A DNA stretch of 64,000 bases from Halomonas salinarum (GCF_012062845.1 NZ_WWNB01000016.1:1-64000); one strand, 5' to 3'; shown: positions 9,135 through 19,247, numbered from the stretch's first letter. Numbers and translations are program-made. Notes: a model not told the origin generated them from the letters alone.

Positions 9135-10231
9135 CGTTGAAGACACTGTTTTCGGGCTGGCTCGAGCGCTACTTCTCGGACGAAGAGGCGGTGATCCTGC
9201 TCATGCTGCTGATCGCCGGTACTGCCGCGGTGGTGCTGCTTGGCGGCATGCTGGCGCCCTTCTTCACGGCGCTGGTGATCGCGTTTCTGCTGCAAGGAGC
9301 GGTGAACTGGCTGACTCGACGTCGTGTGCCAGGGTTGGTGGCAGTGCTGGCGGTGTTCCTGGGCTTTCTCGGCATTCTGTTGGCCATGGCGCTGGTGGTC
9401 ATGCCGCTGATCTGGAATCAGCTGGTCAGCCTGGTGCAGGAGATTCCGCGCATGTTCGCCAGTGGCCAGAGTTTCCTCGACGAGATGCAGCTGCGTTACC
9501 CCAACCTGGTCACGCCGGATCAGATTCAGGGCTGGATCGATGCCGCCGGCCGAGAGCTTACCCAGTTTGGCCAGCGCGCACTGACGCTATCGCTTGCCTC
9601 GCTTGGCAATCTGATGGACCTGATCATCTACCTTGTTCTGGTGCCGATACTTGTGTTCTTCATGTTGAAGGACCGGGAGCGATTGGTGGGGTTCATGCTA
9701 TGGTTACTGCCGCGCAAGCGTGACCTGATGACCCGCATCTGGCATGAAATGGATGCCCAGATCGCCAACTATGTCCGCGGCAAGTTCATCGAAATCGTGA
9801 TCGTCGGCAGTAGCGGTTTCCTGATCTTTGCCTATTTCGGCCTGCCGTATTCGGCATTACTGGGCATGCTGGTGGGGCTGTCTGTGCTGATTCCTTTCAT
9901 TGGCGCGGCGGTTGCCACGCTGCCGGTGGCAGCAGTCGCAGGGTTTCACTTCGGTATCGGCGAACAGTTCCTCTACGTGATCATCGCCTATGGCGTGCTT
10001 CAGGCGCTGGACGGTAACGTCTTGGTGCCGATCCTGTTCTCCGAGGCGGTCAACCTGCACCCGGTATCGATCATCCTGGCGGTGCTGTTCTTCGGCGGCA
10101 TCTGGGGTTTCTGGGGGATCTTCTTCGCGATTCCTCTGGCAACCCTGCTCAAGGCCATGGTCTATGCCTGGCCGCGGGGTATCAAAGAGCACGTCGACAA
10201 CCCGCTGAGTGACGAATTGCCGAGCCCCTGA
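9131..10231 (+). CDS. perM: AI-2E family transporter PerM
   Basis: 366 residues from ATG 9131, coupled to the preceding gene by a four-base overlap; an upstream in-frame ATG at 9098 lies inside that gene. Several hydrophobic segments lie at about 20-80 and 150-340. The family motif VLVPILFSEAVNLHPVSIIL is present near the C-terminus. PerM/YfgO is an inner-membrane protein of uncertain substrate; the AI-2 exporter label comes from a distant relative. Confidence 0.88.
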   Translation: MTLKTLFSGWLERYFSDEEAVILLMLLIAGTAAVVLLGGMLAPFFTALVIAFLLQGAVNWLTRRRVPGLVAVLAVFLGFLGILLAMALVVMPLIWNQLVSLVQEIPRMFASGQSFLDEMQLRYPNLVTPDQIQGWIDAAGRELTQFGQRALTLSLASLGNLMDLIIYLVLVPILVFFMLKDRERLVGFMLWLLPRKRDLMTRIWHEMDAQIANYVRGKFIEIVIVGSSGFLIFAYFGLPYSALLGMLVGLSVLIPFIGAAVATLPVAAVAGFHFGIGEQFLYVIIAYGVLQALDGNVLVPILFSEAVNLHPVSIILAVLFFGGIWGFWGIFFAIPLATLLKAMVYAWPRGIKEHVDNPLSDELPSP

Positions 10232-10237
10232 CGCCAT

Positions 10238-10280
10238 CCCTTTGCTCCCTTGCCGCATGGCAGGCACGGGGAGCAAAGGG
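10238..10280. terminator. Hairpin between convergent perM and bcp
   Basis: CCCTTTGCTCCC and GGGAGCAAAGGG form a perfect 12-bp stem. The loop contains a smaller TGCC/GGCA hairpin. There is no clear T-run. Its place between convergent genes supports a shared terminator. Confidence 0.6.
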
Positions 10281-10304
10281 GGGAAGGGCCAGAGATAATG
10301 GGCG

Positions 10305-10778
10305 TTAACCCTCGTGCAGGGCCTGTGCCGCTTCGAGTACCTCGTCGACATGGCCCTTGACCTTGACGCCGCGCCATTCGCGGGCGAGATTGCCCTCGGT
10401 ATCGATCAGGAAGGTGCTGCGTTCTATGCCGAGATGCTCCTTGCCGTAAAGCTTCTTCAGCTTGATGACATCGAATAGCCTGCAGACGGCTTCGTCCTTG
10501 TCCGAGATCAGTTCGAAGTTGAAGGCCTGCTTGGCCTTGAAGTTTTCCTGAGCCCGGATGCCGTCTCGAGAAACGCCCAGTATCACTGTGTTGGCGGCAT
10601 CGAAGGCCTCCTTGCGGTCGCGAAAGTCGCCGCCTTCGGTGGTGCAGCCCGGGGTGCTGGCCTTGGGATAGAAGTAGATCACCACCTGCTTGCCCTTCAG
10701 TTCGGACAGCGTCACGGTGGTATCGCCGGTCGCGGTGGCGGTGAAGTCGGGGACGGGGTTACCGATGCTGACGCTCAT
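10305..10778 (-). CDS. bcp: Thioredoxin-dependent peroxiredoxin Bcp, resolving Cys absent
   Basis: 157 residues from the ATG at 10778, preceded by AGGAG; a longer frame to 10880 lacks conservation. It is a PrxQ/BCP-type peroxiredoxin reducing peroxides and alkyl hydroperoxides. The peroxidatic Cys45 is in STPGCTTEGGDFRD. The resolving Cys found five residues later in E. coli Bcp is a Gly here, so this is a 1-Cys variant or uses another Cys. The C-terminal WRGVKVKGHVDEVL matches the family. Confidence 0.93.
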   Translation of the reverse strand: MSVSIGNPVPDFTATATGDTTVTLSELKGKQVVIYFYPKASTPGCTTEGGDFRDRKEAFDAANTVILGVSRDGIRAQENFKAKQAFNFELISDKDEAVCRLFDVIKLKKLYGKEHLGIERSTFLIDTEGNLAREWRGVKVKGHVDEVLEAAQALHEG

Positions 10779-11076
10779 GGGAGACTCCTGTGAGGTATCT
10801 GAAATCGTCGTGTCTAACGGCGTGGTGACGCCATCGCAAGGCGCCGAGCCTACTGGAGGCCGACCCTTGAAATTGTGCAAGAATTACACGTCACTGGGGC
10901 GATGCTGTAAAGGCCGTGTTGAAGGCAACGAGGCCGAGCGGAAAAGTCCTTGCGCTGGGTTCTGTACAGGCTCTAGCGGCCTGAGTACCATCTAGTCCCT
11001 GGTTCCAATCCCGGTTGATTCATTAGCGCCACTATTCTGCGGCGGCTGATGCGCAGGCGTTTGTAGAGGAAAGAAA
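10779..11076 (+). other. Intergenic region between divergent bcp and dapA
   Basis: 298 bases with promoters for both directions expected but no convincing hexamer pair seen. I saw no lysine-riboswitch-like structure and no plausible gene. AGAGGA just before dapA is its ribosome binding site. Confidence 0.5.
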
Positions 11077-11961
11077 ATGATCAAAGGCAGTATCGTCGCC
11101 CTGGCGACGCCGATGAAGGCAAACGGAGAGATCGATTGGGAGGCTCTGCGCCGCCTGGTGCGCTTCCATCTCGAGCATGGTACCGATGGCATTGTCGCCG
11201 CCGGCACCACCGGTGAGCCGACCACCATGTCCTTTGCCGAGCACTTCGATGTGATTCGCACCGTGGTGGAAGAGGTCAATGGCCGCATCCCGGTTATCGC
11301 GGGCACGGGTTCCAACAACACCACGGAGGCGGTGGAGCTTACCCGCTACGCCAAGGAAGTTGGTGCCGATTACTGTCTGACGGTGGCGCCCTACTACAAC
11401 AAGCCCACCCAGGAAGGCCTGTTCCAGCACTTCAAGGCCATCGCCGAGGCCAGTGATCTGCCGGTGATTCTCTACAACGTGCCCGGCCGCACCTGCTCGG
11501 ATATCTATAACGAGACCGTGCTGCGCCTGGCCGAGGTCGACAACATCATCGGCATCAAGGATGCCACCGGTAACCTGGAGCGTGCCGAGGATCTGATCGA
11601 GCGCCTCAAGGGCTCCGGTTTCATGCTCTACTCGGGCGACGATGCCACGGCCTGTGACTTCATGCTGATGGGCGGCCATGGCGATATCTCGGTGACCGCC
11701 AATGTGGTGCCGCGCGCCATGCACGAGCTGTGTGCAGCCGCTGTCGCCGGCGATAGCGACAAGGCGCATCAGATCAACACCCGCTTGATGCCGCTGCATA
11801 CCCAGCTGGGGATCGAGGCCAATCCGATTCCGGTCAAGTGGGCGCTCAATCATATGGGCTACGCCGATCAAGGCATTCGCCTGCCGTTGACCTGGCTATC
11901 CGAGAAGTATCATTCAACGGTCAGCGAGGCGCTGCAGCTGGCTGGCGTCAGTGACGACTGA
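11077..11961 (+). CDS. dapA: 4-hydroxy-tetrahydrodipicolinate synthase
   Basis: 294 residues. It condenses aspartate semialdehyde with pyruvate in lysine and diaminopimelate synthesis. Visible motifs: [10 protein letters not shown] near the N-terminus, the conserved Tyr in LYNVPGRT, and the Schiff-base lysine in GIKDATGN (about residue 162). A good Shine-Dalgarno precedes the ATG. bamC follows after 34 bases, the same dapA-bamC order as in E. coli. Confidence 0.96.
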   Translation: MIKGSIVALATPMKANGEIDWEALRRLVRFHLEHGTDGIVAAGTTGEPTTMSFAEHFDVIRTVVEEVNGRIPVIAGTGSNNTTEAVELTRYAKEVGADYCLTVAPYYNKPTQEGLFQHFKAIAEASDLPVILYNVPGRTCSDIYNETVLRLAEVDNIIGIKDATGNLERAEDLIERLKGSGFMLYSGDDATACDFMLMGGHGDISVTANVVPRAMHELCAAAVAGDSDKAHQINTRLMPLHTQLGIEANPIPVKWALNHMGYADQGIRLPLTWLSEKYHSTVSEALQLAGVSDD

Positions 11962-11995
11962 AAGCCCCTCGCTGGCTGACAATTAAGGTGGATGC

Positions 11996-12937
11996 ATGAA
12001 AGCTGCCACGAACTGGATGCCGCTGGTAGCGGCTATTGCCCTGGCAATGGCTGGTTGTTCCAGTGGCGGTTACTACGATGACCGCAGTGAGGCCTACACG
12101 CAGGCCAAGAGCGCCGAGCCGTTGACGCTGCCGGCCGGTAGCGAGCTCTACGAGACCCGTGAGGCGATGCCGGTGCCCAAGGCCAATCGGCCCTATCGCG
12201 CCAGCGATGACGAATTTACTGCGCCAAGGCCCCAGCCGACGGTCGCGGTGCGCGACTATGTCGAGCGTCGCAGTATGGGCGACGCCCGCTGGCTTACGGT
12301 CAATGACCCGCCGGAGGTAGTCTGGCCGCATGTCGTCGAGTTCGGTGAGCGCCAACGCCTGACCGTCACCGAGCGCGACGATGCGTCGCGACGCCTGACA
12401 ACGTCCGATGGCATGATCGCCGTTCGTGACGGCCTGGGTGACACCAGTCAGGTGCGCTGCGAACGCAATAACCGTGCGCTCGACGGTTGCCTGGATGCCC
12501 TGGCCAACTACCTAGGCGCCCGTGGGCAGACCGCCATGGCCTCCAATCTTGCCAGCCGTGAAGGGGCCGGAGCATCGCTGGTGCGTCTCGTCGGTAACGA
12601 AGGAGAGCGTGCGCTGCTGATTGAAGCCGACCCCGATCAGGTGTGGGCGGAGCTGAGTCATCTGCTCGAGCGCGACTTTGATCAGCCGGAGCAGCAGCTG
12701 GTGAGTCAGGATGCCGCCGCGGGTGACTTCCAGGTCGCCTATCTTCCCCTGGCCAAGCGCCAGGCGGGCCTTATCGGTGGGCTCTTTAGCGACCAGACGC
12801 CACGCCCAGCACGGCTCAAGGTAGTGCCCGCCGCCGAGGGGCAGACGCGGCTGACCGTGGCTGCCGCCGGCGAGCCGGCGCTTGATGATGATGGCGTGCG
12901 TGACCTGCTGGGCCGGCTGGCCTCGCTGTTGCGCTGA
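11996..12937 (+). CDS. bamC: Outer-membrane assembly lipoprotein BamC
   Basis: 313 residues. A lipoprotein signal with lipobox LAMAGC makes Cys21 the lipidated residue. A low-complexity N-terminal stretch binds BamD in known BamC. Two helix-grip domains follow, around residues 95-200 and 210-313 (VWPHVVEFGERQRLTV; VWAELSHLLERDF). It is part of the BAM complex that inserts beta-barrel proteins. Its stop codon overlaps the next start (TGATG). Confidence 0.9.
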   Translation: MKAATNWMPLVAAIALAMAGCSSGGYYDDRSEAYTQAKSAEPLTLPAGSELYETREAMPVPKANRPYRASDDEFTAPRPQPTVAVRDYVERRSMGDARWLTVNDPPEVVWPHVVEFGERQRLTVTERDDASRRLTTSDGMIAVRDGLGDTSQVRCERNNRALDGCLDALANYLGARGQTAMASNLASREGAGASLVRLVGNEGERALLIEADPDQVWAELSHLLERDFDQPEQQLVSQDAAAGDFQVAYLPLAKRQAGLIGGLFSDQTPRPARLKVVPAAEGQTRLTVAAAGEPALDDDGVRDLLGRLASLLR

Positions 12938-13719
12938 TGCCGCCAGCGGCACGCGCCCTGCACTTTGCGTCGCTGGGCAGCGGCAGCAAGGGTAATGCCA
13001 CCCTGGTCAGCGATGGCGAGACCCATCTGCTCATCGATTGCGGCTTCGGCCTGCGCGAGACCGAGCGGCGGCTCGCCCGTCTGGGGCTCCACCCCAGGCA
13101 ACTCGCCGCCGTGCTGGTGACGCACGAGCATGGCGATCATATTGGTGGGGTGGGGGCCCTGGCGCGGCGCCATGCACTGCCGGTCTACCTGACCCCGGGC
13201 ACCTGGCTATCTGGTCGCCTCAAGCAGGTGCCTCGCCACGAGTGGATCACGCCACAGGCGATGTTTGCCATTGGCGGCCTTGAGATCATGCCGGTGACCG
13301 TGCCCCATGACGCTCGGGAACCGGTACAATTTCACGTCAGTGCCCATGGTCGGCGGCTGGGGGTGGTGACCGATCTTGGCCACCCCAGCGCGCATGTGGT
13401 TCAGGCGTTCGCCGGCTGCGATGCCCTGATCCTCGAGTGCAACCACGACCGGCAACTGCTGGCGGACGGGCCCTATCCGCCGCGTCTCAAGCGCCGTGTC
13501 GGCGGCGACTGGGGCCACCTAGCCAATCCGCAGGCGGCAACGCTGCTGGCGGGGGTCGGGCTCGACAGGCTGCAGCGCATCGTCTGTTCGCATCTGTCGG
13601 AACATAACAACCGCCCCGAGCTCGCCCTGGAGGCCCTGGTACCGCTGCTCGATGGCGATGAATCACGGCTGGTGGTCGCCGCCCAGGATCAGGGCCTGGA
13701 TTGGCAGACCCTTCGTTAG
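12937..13719 (+). CDS. MBL-fold metallohydrolase (YycJ/WalJ-like)
   Basis: 260 residues. The metal motif [10 protein letters not shown] (HxHxDH) follows a [13 protein letters not shown] start, the hallmark of the VicX/YycJ group of beta-lactamase-fold hydrolases. DLGHPSAH and HLSEHNN give further ligands. Family members are proposed to be 5'-3' DNA exonucleases linked to mismatch repair in Bacillus; the role in gammaproteobacteria is not settled. It overlaps bamC by one base and is probably co-transcribed with dapA-bamC. Confidence 0.85.
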   Translation: MPPAARALHFASLGSGSKGNATLVSDGETHLLIDCGFGLRETERRLARLGLHPRQLAAVLVTHEHGDHIGGVGALARRHALPVYLTPGTWLSGRLKQVPRHEWITPQAMFAIGGLEIMPVTVPHDAREPVQFHVSAHGRRLGVVTDLGHPSAHVVQAFAGCDALILECNHDRQLLADGPYPPRLKRRVGGDWGHLANPQAATLLAGVGLDRLQRIVCSHLSEHNNRPELALEALVPLLDGDESRLVVAAQDQGLDWQTLR

Positions 13720-13780
13720 CACTCGTTCTGAAGTACCCGTTTCAGCACCTATCCGTTACCTCCCGATTCGGAGACCCCTC

Positions 13781-14494
13781 ATGGAAAAGCGTCAAGAGCT
13801 CTATGCCGGCAAGGCCAAGTCGGTCTACCACACTGACGACCCGGATCGCTTGATCCTCGAATTCCGCGATGACACCAGCGCCTTCGACGGTGAGCGGATG
13901 GAAGCCCTGGCGCGCAAGGGCATGGTCAACAACAAGTTCAATGCCTTCATCATGGGCAAGCTTCAGGAAGCCGGCATCCCGACGCACTTCGACGGCCTGC
14001 TCTCGGACACCGAATGTGTGGTCAAGAAGCTCGACATGCTCCCCGTGGAGTGCGTGGTGCGCAACATTGCCGCCGGTAGCCTGTGCAAGCGCCTGGGTGT
14101 CGAGGAAGGCCAGGCGCTGACGCCGTCGACCTTCGAGCTGTTCCTGAAGAACGACGCCCAGCATGACCCGATGATCAACGAATCGCTGGCCGAGACCTTC
14201 GGCTGGGCCACTCCCGAGCAGCTTAAGGAAATGAAGGCGCTGACCTACAAGGTCAATGACGTCTTGAAGGCATTGTTCGAGGCGGGTGGCATGCTGCTGG
14301 TCGACTATAAGCTTGAGTTCGGCGTCTTCAAGGGCCAGATCGTGCTCGGCGACGAGTTCTCGCCGGACGGCTGCCGCCTGTGGGATGCCAAGACCCGCGA
14401 GAAACTCGACAAGGACCGCTTCCGTCAGGGCCTGGGCGGCGTGATCGAGGCCTATGAGGAAGTGGGTCGTCGTATCGGCATCAGCTTCGACTGA
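13781..14494 (+). CDS. purC: SAICAR synthase
   Basis: 237 residues, exactly the E. coli size, from ATG 13781 with GGAG upstream. It catalyses ATP-dependent coupling of CAIR and aspartate in purine synthesis. Motifs: [10 protein letters not shown], the phosphate-contacting [11 protein letters not shown], and LVDYKLEFG and [12 protein letters not shown]. It is separated from the dapA operon by 61 bases and followed by its own hairpin. Confidence 0.96.
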   Translation: MEKRQELYAGKAKSVYHTDDPDRLILEFRDDTSAFDGERMEALARKGMVNNKFNAFIMGKLQEAGIPTHFDGLLSDTECVVKKLDMLPVECVVRNIAAGSLCKRLGVEEGQALTPSTFELFLKNDAQHDPMINESLAETFGWATPEQLKEMKALTYKVNDVLKALFEAGGMLLVDYKLEFGVFKGQIVLGDEFSPDGCRLWDAKTREKLDKDRFRQGLGGVIEAYEEVGRRIGISFD

Positions 14495-14518
14495 GGACGG
14501 CCAGCGCGCCATGCTTAA

Positions 14519-14549
14519 CGAAGGGCCTTGCGGGGCCCTTCGTCGTTTC
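14519..14549 (+). terminator. purC terminator
   Basis: CGAAGGGCC and GGCCCTTCG form a 9-bp stem with a six-base loop, followed by a weak T-rich stretch (TCGTTTCT). Confidence 0.65.
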
Positions 14550-14696
14550 TGCATGTGGTCAGCGGCACGGACGATGAGCGCCGGGGACAGGCGGCACGAG
14601 GGTCTTTTGCCAGGGATGGCAAAAGTAGCGCCCAGGGATGGGTTCATAGCGCCCTCGCGACGCCTTGGCGCCGGGACAGCTCATCATGTCGAAGCG

Positions 14697-15440
14697 CTAT
14701 ACCGCCACGATCTCGACGACGTCCAGGCGCGTCTCGCCTGCCTCATTGACCAGGGCGCGAAAGCGCACATCGACGTCGCGCAGGCGCACCCCGTAGACAC
14801 GCGACTCGGCTCCCTTGCGGTAGGCGGGGCGCGGGTCCTGGGCCAGCACCTGACGGATCAGGGCGCGCAGTGAGGCGGCGTCTTCTCGCTGGGCCAGGGT
14901 CGCCTCGGCCTCTACGGAGAAGTCGACCGCACACTGGGGGGGGGCATCTGGCGCGAAGCCGGCGCTGGCGTCGGGGTGAGCCTCGGCCCAGGGCAGGTAG
15001 GGCTTGATGTCGAGCACCGGGGTGCCGTCCAGCAGGTCATGGCTGGCCAGTTCCAGGACTACGCCACCTTGCGAGGTATCGATGCCCTTGAGCTCGACGA
15101 GCGATAGCCCCAGACGGTTGGGCCGGTGGGTGCTGCGGCTGGCGAAGACGCCCATCTTGGCATTACCGCCAAGTCTTGGTGGGCGCACCAGCGGCGTCCA
15201 GCGCTCGGGGCTATGGTGAAAGACAAAGGTCAGCCAGAGGTGGCTGAAGGCATCGAGGCCGCGCACCGTCAGCGGGTCGTCATAGGGTGGCAGCAGCACC
15301 AGGCGGCCGCGAGCCGCCGGGGCGAGTCCCGGCTGGCGGGGAATGCCGAACTTATCCGGATAGTCGCTCTCGATACGCCCGATGGGCGTGAGGGCGAAGG
15401 CGTCGGCGCGAGAATCAGGGGGAGCAGTCATGGGCGCCAT
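14697..15440 (-). CDS. trmO: tRNA-Thr m6t6A37 methyltransferase TrmO
   Basis: 247 residues from ATG 15440; ATG 15431 is equally possible, and 15467 is less likely. It is a TsaA/YaeB family member that methylates t6A37 in tRNA-Thr with S-adenosylmethionine. Motifs: PIGRIESDYPDKFGIPRQPGL at the start, FHHSPERW, VFASRSTHRPNRLGLSLVEL and LDIKPYLPW. The C-terminal domain is as in YaeB. It is divergent from mtnB. Confidence 0.92.
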   Translation of the reverse strand: MAPMTAPPDSRADAFALTPIGRIESDYPDKFGIPRQPGLAPAARGRLVLLPPYDDPLTVRGLDAFSHLWLTFVFHHSPERWTPLVRPPRLGGNAKMGVFASRSTHRPNRLGLSLVELKGIDTSQGGVVLELASHDLLDGTPVLDIKPYLPWAEAHPDASAGFAPDAPPQCAVDFSVEAEATLAQREDAASLRALIRQVLAQDPRPAYRKGAESRVYGVRLRDVDVRFRALVNEAGETRLDVVEIVAV

Positions 15441-15495
15441 TATGCCGTGCCTGCCCGGGTAGCGCACGGGGCCCCAAGGGGCGTCACCAGCAGGA

Positions 15496-15524
15496 TTGGC
15501 GGCGGGGCGAGGCTTCGGTAGGCT
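15496..15524 (+). promoter_or_regulatory. Promoter candidate for the mtn operon
   Basis: TTGGCG, a 17-base spacer and TAGGCT, placing a start about 20 bases before the mtnB GTG. No SAM riboswitch was recognised between trmO and mtnB. Confidence 0.4.
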
Positions 15525-15551
15525 GACGGCATATTCAGGGGAGATACCGCG

Positions 15552-16169
15552 GTGATTGATCTCGAGCAGCTGGCGCTTGCCCAGCAGACCATCGTTGATG
15601 CTGGCGACACGCTATACCGAGCCGGTCAGGTGCCGGCCACCGGCGGCAACTTTTCGTTGCGTCTGGACGGCGCGCATATGGCGGTGACCGCGTCGGGGCG
15701 CCACAAGGGGCAACTGACCCCGGCCGATGTCATGGTCACCGATTTCGATGTCTCGCCGGTGGGCAGTCCACAGAAGCCCTCCGATGAGGCACGCCTGCAC
15801 GGTCAGCTCTACCAGGACTACCCCGAGGCCGGGGCGGTGCTGCACACCCATTCCCGGGCAGCCACCGTGTTGTCGCGTCTGATCGAGGGTGACACCCTGA
15901 CGCTCGAGGGCTTTGAGCTGCAGAAGGCCATTGAGGGCGTGACGCGCCACGATACGCTGCTCGAGGTACCGATCGTCGATAATAGCCAGGATATCGATGC
16001 ACTTGCCGAGGTGGTACGGGGGCGACTGCAAGGCCTGAATACTCGCGCCTACCTGATCCGTGGTCACGGCCTCTATACCTGGGCTCGTGATATGGCCGGA
16101 TGCCTACGCCAGGTCGAGGCGCTAGACTTTCTTTTCGACTGTGAACTAATGATGCGCCGCGCCCGCTGA
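15552..16169 (+). CDS. mtnB: Methylthioribulose-1-phosphate dehydratase
   Basis: 205 residues with a GTG start preceded by GGGGAGA. It is a class II aldolase/adducin-fold zinc enzyme of the methionine salvage pathway. Motifs: TGGNFSLRL, ASGRHKG, zinc ligands in LHTHSRAATVL, and RGHGLYTW. Context with mtnD and mtnC settles the assignment over other class II aldolases. Confidence 0.94.
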   Translation: MIDLEQLALAQQTIVDAGDTLYRAGQVPATGGNFSLRLDGAHMAVTASGRHKGQLTPADVMVTDFDVSPVGSPQKPSDEARLHGQLYQDYPEAGAVLHTHSRAATVLSRLIEGDTLTLEGFELQKAIEGVTRHDTLLEVPIVDNSQDIDALAEVVRGRLQGLNTRAYLIRGHGLYTWARDMAGCLRQVEALDFLFDCELMMRRAR

Positions 16170-16232
16170 GCGGGACGGTCCGTGATGCGGCCCGCTGCGG
16201 CCCGTCATCACCTTGCCTGATGGAGCACTGCC

Positions 16233-16805
16233 ATGAGCTTTCTCAACGTCTACCACGATCACGACCCGGAGCAGCCGCTGCTCCAGACCCACGACGGCGA
16301 GCGTATCGCGTCTGAGCTGGCGGCTCACGGTATACGCTTCGAGCGCTGGCCCACCAAGGCTGACCTGGCCCCCGATGCCGATCCCAAGGTAGTGCTCAAC
16401 GCTTATGATGAAGAGGTAGAGCGCCTCAAGGCCGAGGACGGCTTCGCCACCGCCGATGTGATCGGCCTGACCCCGGATCACCCGGATAAGGAGGCACTGC
16501 GCGCCAAGTTCCTCGATGAGCATCGTCATAGCGAAGACGAGGTACGCTTCTTCGTGCGAGGTGAAGGCGTCTTCTACCTGCATCTTGAATCGCGCGTCTA
16601 TGCGGTCGGCTGTTGCCAGGATGATCTGATCTCGGTACCGGCGGGTACGCCTCACTGGTTCGATATGGGGCCTGAGCCTCACTTCACGGCTATTCGACTT
16701 TTCACCAACCCCGAGGGTTGGGTAGCCGACTTCACCGGCGAGTCTATCGCCTCGCGCTTCCCGCGCTTCGAGGCCTTGCCGACCGGTCGGGGAGATGCGG
16801 CATGA
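16233..16805 (+). CDS. mtnD: Acireductone dioxygenase
   Basis: 190 residues. It is a cupin enzyme that cleaves acireductone to 2-keto-4-methylthiobutyrate and formate when iron-bound. The metal ligands are in [13 protein letters not shown] (HxHxxxxE), with the last His in [12 protein letters not shown] Shine-Dalgarno (GGAG) precedes the ATG. The stop overlaps mtnC (ATGA). Confidence 0.95.
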   Translation: MSFLNVYHDHDPEQPLLQTHDGERIASELAAHGIRFERWPTKADLAPDADPKVVLNAYDEEVERLKAEDGFATADVIGLTPDHPDKEALRAKFLDEHRHSEDEVRFFVRGEGVFYLHLESRVYAVGCCQDDLISVPAGTPHWFDMGPEPHFTAIRLFTNPEGWVADFTGESIASRFPRFEALPTGRGDAA

Positions 16806-17557
16806 TTCGCGCCATCGTCACAGACATCGAGGGCACGACCGGGTCCATCGCCTTTGTTCATGAGGTGCTCTTCCCCTATGCCCGCCACCATCTCGGTGAT
16901 TTCCTGCGTCGTTACCATCAACAACCTGAGGTCGCGGCACAGCTCGAGGCGGTGAGAGAGGAAGCTCGCGAGCCCGCCGCGGATCTGGAACGGCTGTTTA
17001 CGATTCTGGAAGACTGGAGTCAGGAGGACCGCAAGGCCACGCCGCTCAAGGTGTTACAGGGCATGATCTGGGAGGCGGGCTATAAGGCGGGTGATTTTAC
17101 CGGTCACGTCTACCCGGATGCCGCCGAGGCGTTGGCGCGCTGGCAGGCCGAGGGGTATGCGCTCTTTGTGTATTCCTCGGGCTCGGTACAGGCTCAGCGG
17201 CTGTTGTTCGGCCATAGTGATGTGGGGGATCTCACGCCGCTGTTCTCGGGCTATTTTGATACCACTACCGGACCCAAGCGCGAGGTCGAGAGCTATGCAC
17301 GGATCGCCGAGGCGATTGGCATGGCACCCGGGGAGATCCTCTTCCTCTCGGATGTGGTCGCCGAACTCGATGCGGCCAGTGGGGCTGGGTTTGTCACCTG
17401 CCAGCTGGTGCGTGAGCCTGGGATGGTGACTGGCGAGCATCCGGTGGCAGAGCGTTTCGACGAGGTGGTGCCGGAAAAAGGGGGTGTTGTGGGGCGCGAC
17501 AATGATCATTCAGGCGCGGTGAGCGACAGGTCAGGAGGGTCTGATGTCAGTCATTGA
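16802..17557 (+). CDS. mtnC: Enolase-phosphatase
   Basis: 251 residues from ATG 16802. It is a HAD-superfamily bifunctional enzyme that enolises and dephosphorylates diketomethylthiopentyl phosphate. The family motif [10 protein letters not shown] (DxExT) is at the N-terminus, with YSSGSVQAQ and [12 protein letters not shown] further on. The last 20 or so residues extend beyond the usual family length and overlap the next gene by 14 bases. Confidence 0.94.
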   Translation: MIRAIVTDIEGTTGSIAFVHEVLFPYARHHLGDFLRRYHQQPEVAAQLEAVREEAREPAADLERLFTILEDWSQEDRKATPLKVLQGMIWEAGYKAGDFTGHVYPDAAEALARWQAEGYALFVYSSGSVQAQRLLFGHSDVGDLTPLFSGYFDTTTGPKREVESYARIAEAIGMAPGEILFLSDVVAELDAASGAGFVTCQLVREPGMVTGEHPVAERFDEVVPEKGGVVGRDNDHSGAVSDRSGGSDVSH

Positions 17558-18134
17558 GCGCTATCCTGATGGTGATCGCCCTGCTGGCAGCCGCCCTGCT
17601 GGCAAGGCGACGGATAGCCATCCACGTGCCGGTAAGGCGCGCATCGTCTATCGCGATGCGGTGCCGGATGATGGTGCCGACCAGGCAGAGGTCTTCCATC
17701 ACGCGGTGATGCAGGGGGCCGCCGAACACTATAGCGTCGAACAGCGGCGTGCCTGGGCATCCGTTCTGCCGCGTGAGGGTAGCGCCTGGTCGGCACGTCA
17801 GCTGCTTCGCAAGACCATTGTGGCGGCCTGTGATGGCCGCTGCGTCGGGTTTCTGGAAATTGGCCCGAGCATCGATGGTGCCGGGTATATCGAGACGCTT
17901 TATGTCTGGCCTTCCCTGGCTCGCCGGGGCATCGGCAGTACGCTGTTGCTGCATGCGCAGCGGGTGTTTCTGGAACAGGGGCTGTCGCGGATGCGGATTG
18001 GGGCGAGCCTGATGCTCGCCCCGCGTCTCCTCCAGCGAGGCTGGCAGCAGGAAGGCGAAGAATGGGTGGAGCGCGGTGGCGAGCACCTGCAACGAATCCG
18101 CCTGGTCAAGCGGCTGGATCTGGTCGAAACCTGA
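17544..18134 (+). CDS. GNAT-family N-acetyltransferase
   Basis: 196 residues from ATG 17544, with AGGAGG at ideal spacing inside the end of mtnC. The acetyl-CoA binding motif A is visible in [16 protein letters not shown], preceded by a beta-strand GYIETL. The first 30 residues are low-complexity. The substrate is unknown. The overlap with mtnC suggests co-expression with methionine salvage but does not prove a shared pathway. Confidence 0.8.
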   Translation: MSVIERYPDGDRPAGSRPAGKATDSHPRAGKARIVYRDAVPDDGADQAEVFHHAVMQGAAEHYSVEQRRAWASVLPREGSAWSARQLLRKTIVAACDGRCVGFLEIGPSIDGAGYIETLYVWPSLARRGIGSTLLLHAQRVFLEQGLSRMRIGASLMLAPRLLQRGWQQEGEEWVERGGEHLQRIRLVKRLDLVET

Positions 18135-18142
18135 GTAGCAAA

Positions 18143-18266
18143 GCGACGCCTGCGTTTTACCCCCCGACTGGTGGCGTCGCGTTGTGCGACCTATCGTCGA
18201 ACACGGAAATCGAACATGGGCGTCGAGCCGGACCGCCGGCCACTGTCAGCGGGTCTGGCTCGACGC
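18143..18266. terminator. Hairpins between the convergent acetyltransferase gene and nadC
   Basis: Two stems: GCGACGCC with GGCGTCGC (18143-18180), and GCGTCGAGCC with GGCTCGACGC (18220-18266). Neither has a strong T-run. Their position between convergent genes suggests termination. Confidence 0.45.
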
Positions 18267-18282
18267 TTGATTAGCGCACGGC

Positions 18283-19137
18283 TTAGCGGGTCTCAGTGAC
18301 CAGGATGCGCATCGACAGGTCAATCGACTGGACGTCCTTGGTCAGGGCGCCGCTGGAAATGCAGTCGACCCCTGTCTCTGCAATGTCGCGCAGGGTCACA
18401 TCGCTGACGTTACCAGAGGCCTCTAGGGTGGCGCGGCCGTTGCCTCGGCGCACGGCCTCGCGCAAATCCTCCAGCGAGAAGTTGTCGAGCATCACTACAT
18501 CGGCGCCGGCTGCCAATGCCAGATCGAGTTCTTCAAAGGTCTCGACTTCGACCTCGACCGGCAGGTCTTTTGCGATGTCGCGGGCTTCCTTGACGGCCGC
18601 TTCGATCCCGCCGGAGGCGGCGATATGATTTTCCTTGATCAAGAAGGCGTCATAGAGACCGACCCGGTGATTGTGGCCACCACCACAGCTTACGGCGTAC
18701 TTCTGTGCGAGGCGAAGGCCAGGGAGGGTCTTGCGCGTATCCAGAAGGCGCACGCCGGTATCTTCGATCAGATCGACGTAAGCACGGGTACGTGTTGCCG
18801 TGCCGGAGAGCGTCTGCAAGAGATTCAGCGCAGCGCGCTCGCCGGTCAGCAGGCTGCGTGCCGGGCCCTCGAGCTCAAGCAGGGTGTCGCCGGCGGCCAA
18901 TCGGTCGCCATCGGCATGCTGCCAGTTGAGCGATACCCGAGGGTCCAGACGGCGGAACAGCTCATCGACGAAGGCGACGCCACACAGTACGGCGTCCTCG
19001 CGAGTGATCACTCGGGCGGTAGCCCACTGGCGTTCAGGAATCAGCTGAGCGGTGATGTCGCCGGGGCCGACGTCCTCGGCTAATAAGCGCGCGGCGCTGG
19101 TGCGGATCTCTTCGGCGAGGGCTTCGTGATAATGCAT
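18283..19137 (-). CDS. nadC: Nicotinate-nucleotide pyrophosphorylase (carboxylating)
   Basis: 284 residues from ATG 19137; an upstream in-frame ATG at 19203 adds unconserved sequence. It converts quinolinate and PRPP to nicotinate mononucleotide. Motifs: [20 protein letters not shown], the substrate-binding [22 protein letters not shown], and KENH. Monocistronic and convergent with the mtn operon. Confidence 0.95.
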   Translation of the reverse strand: MHYHEALAEEIRTSAARLLAEDVGPGDITAQLIPERQWATARVITREDAVLCGVAFVDELFRRLDPRVSLNWQHADGDRLAAGDTLLELEGPARSLLTGERAALNLLQTLSGTATRTRAYVDLIEDTGVRLLDTRKTLPGLRLAQKYAVSCGGGHNHRVGLYDAFLIKENHIAASGGIEAAVKEARDIAKDLPVEVEVETFEELDLALAAGADVVMLDNFSLEDLREAVRRGNGRATLEASGNVSDVTLRDIAETGVDCISSGALTKDVQSIDLSMRILVTETR

Positions 19138-19217
19138 GGCGGCCTGGGCTCCCTGGCGTGGGCAGCACCGGCGCTGGGCAGCGGTGCCTGTAGGATGTAT
19201 CAATGCGACGATCTTCT

Positions 19218-19247
19218 ATTATAGGGAATCGACGCCTGGCGCGTCAC
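19218..19247 (-). promoter_or_regulatory. Promoter candidate for nadC
   Basis: On the minus strand a perfect TATAAT (19223 down to 19218) lies 18 bases after GTGACG (19247 down to 19242). The leader would be about 75 bases. Confidence 0.5.

Noticed and set aside
10779-11076. Possible lysine riboswitch before dapA
   Set aside because: No conserved multi-helix pattern or expression-platform terminator could be recognised by eye.
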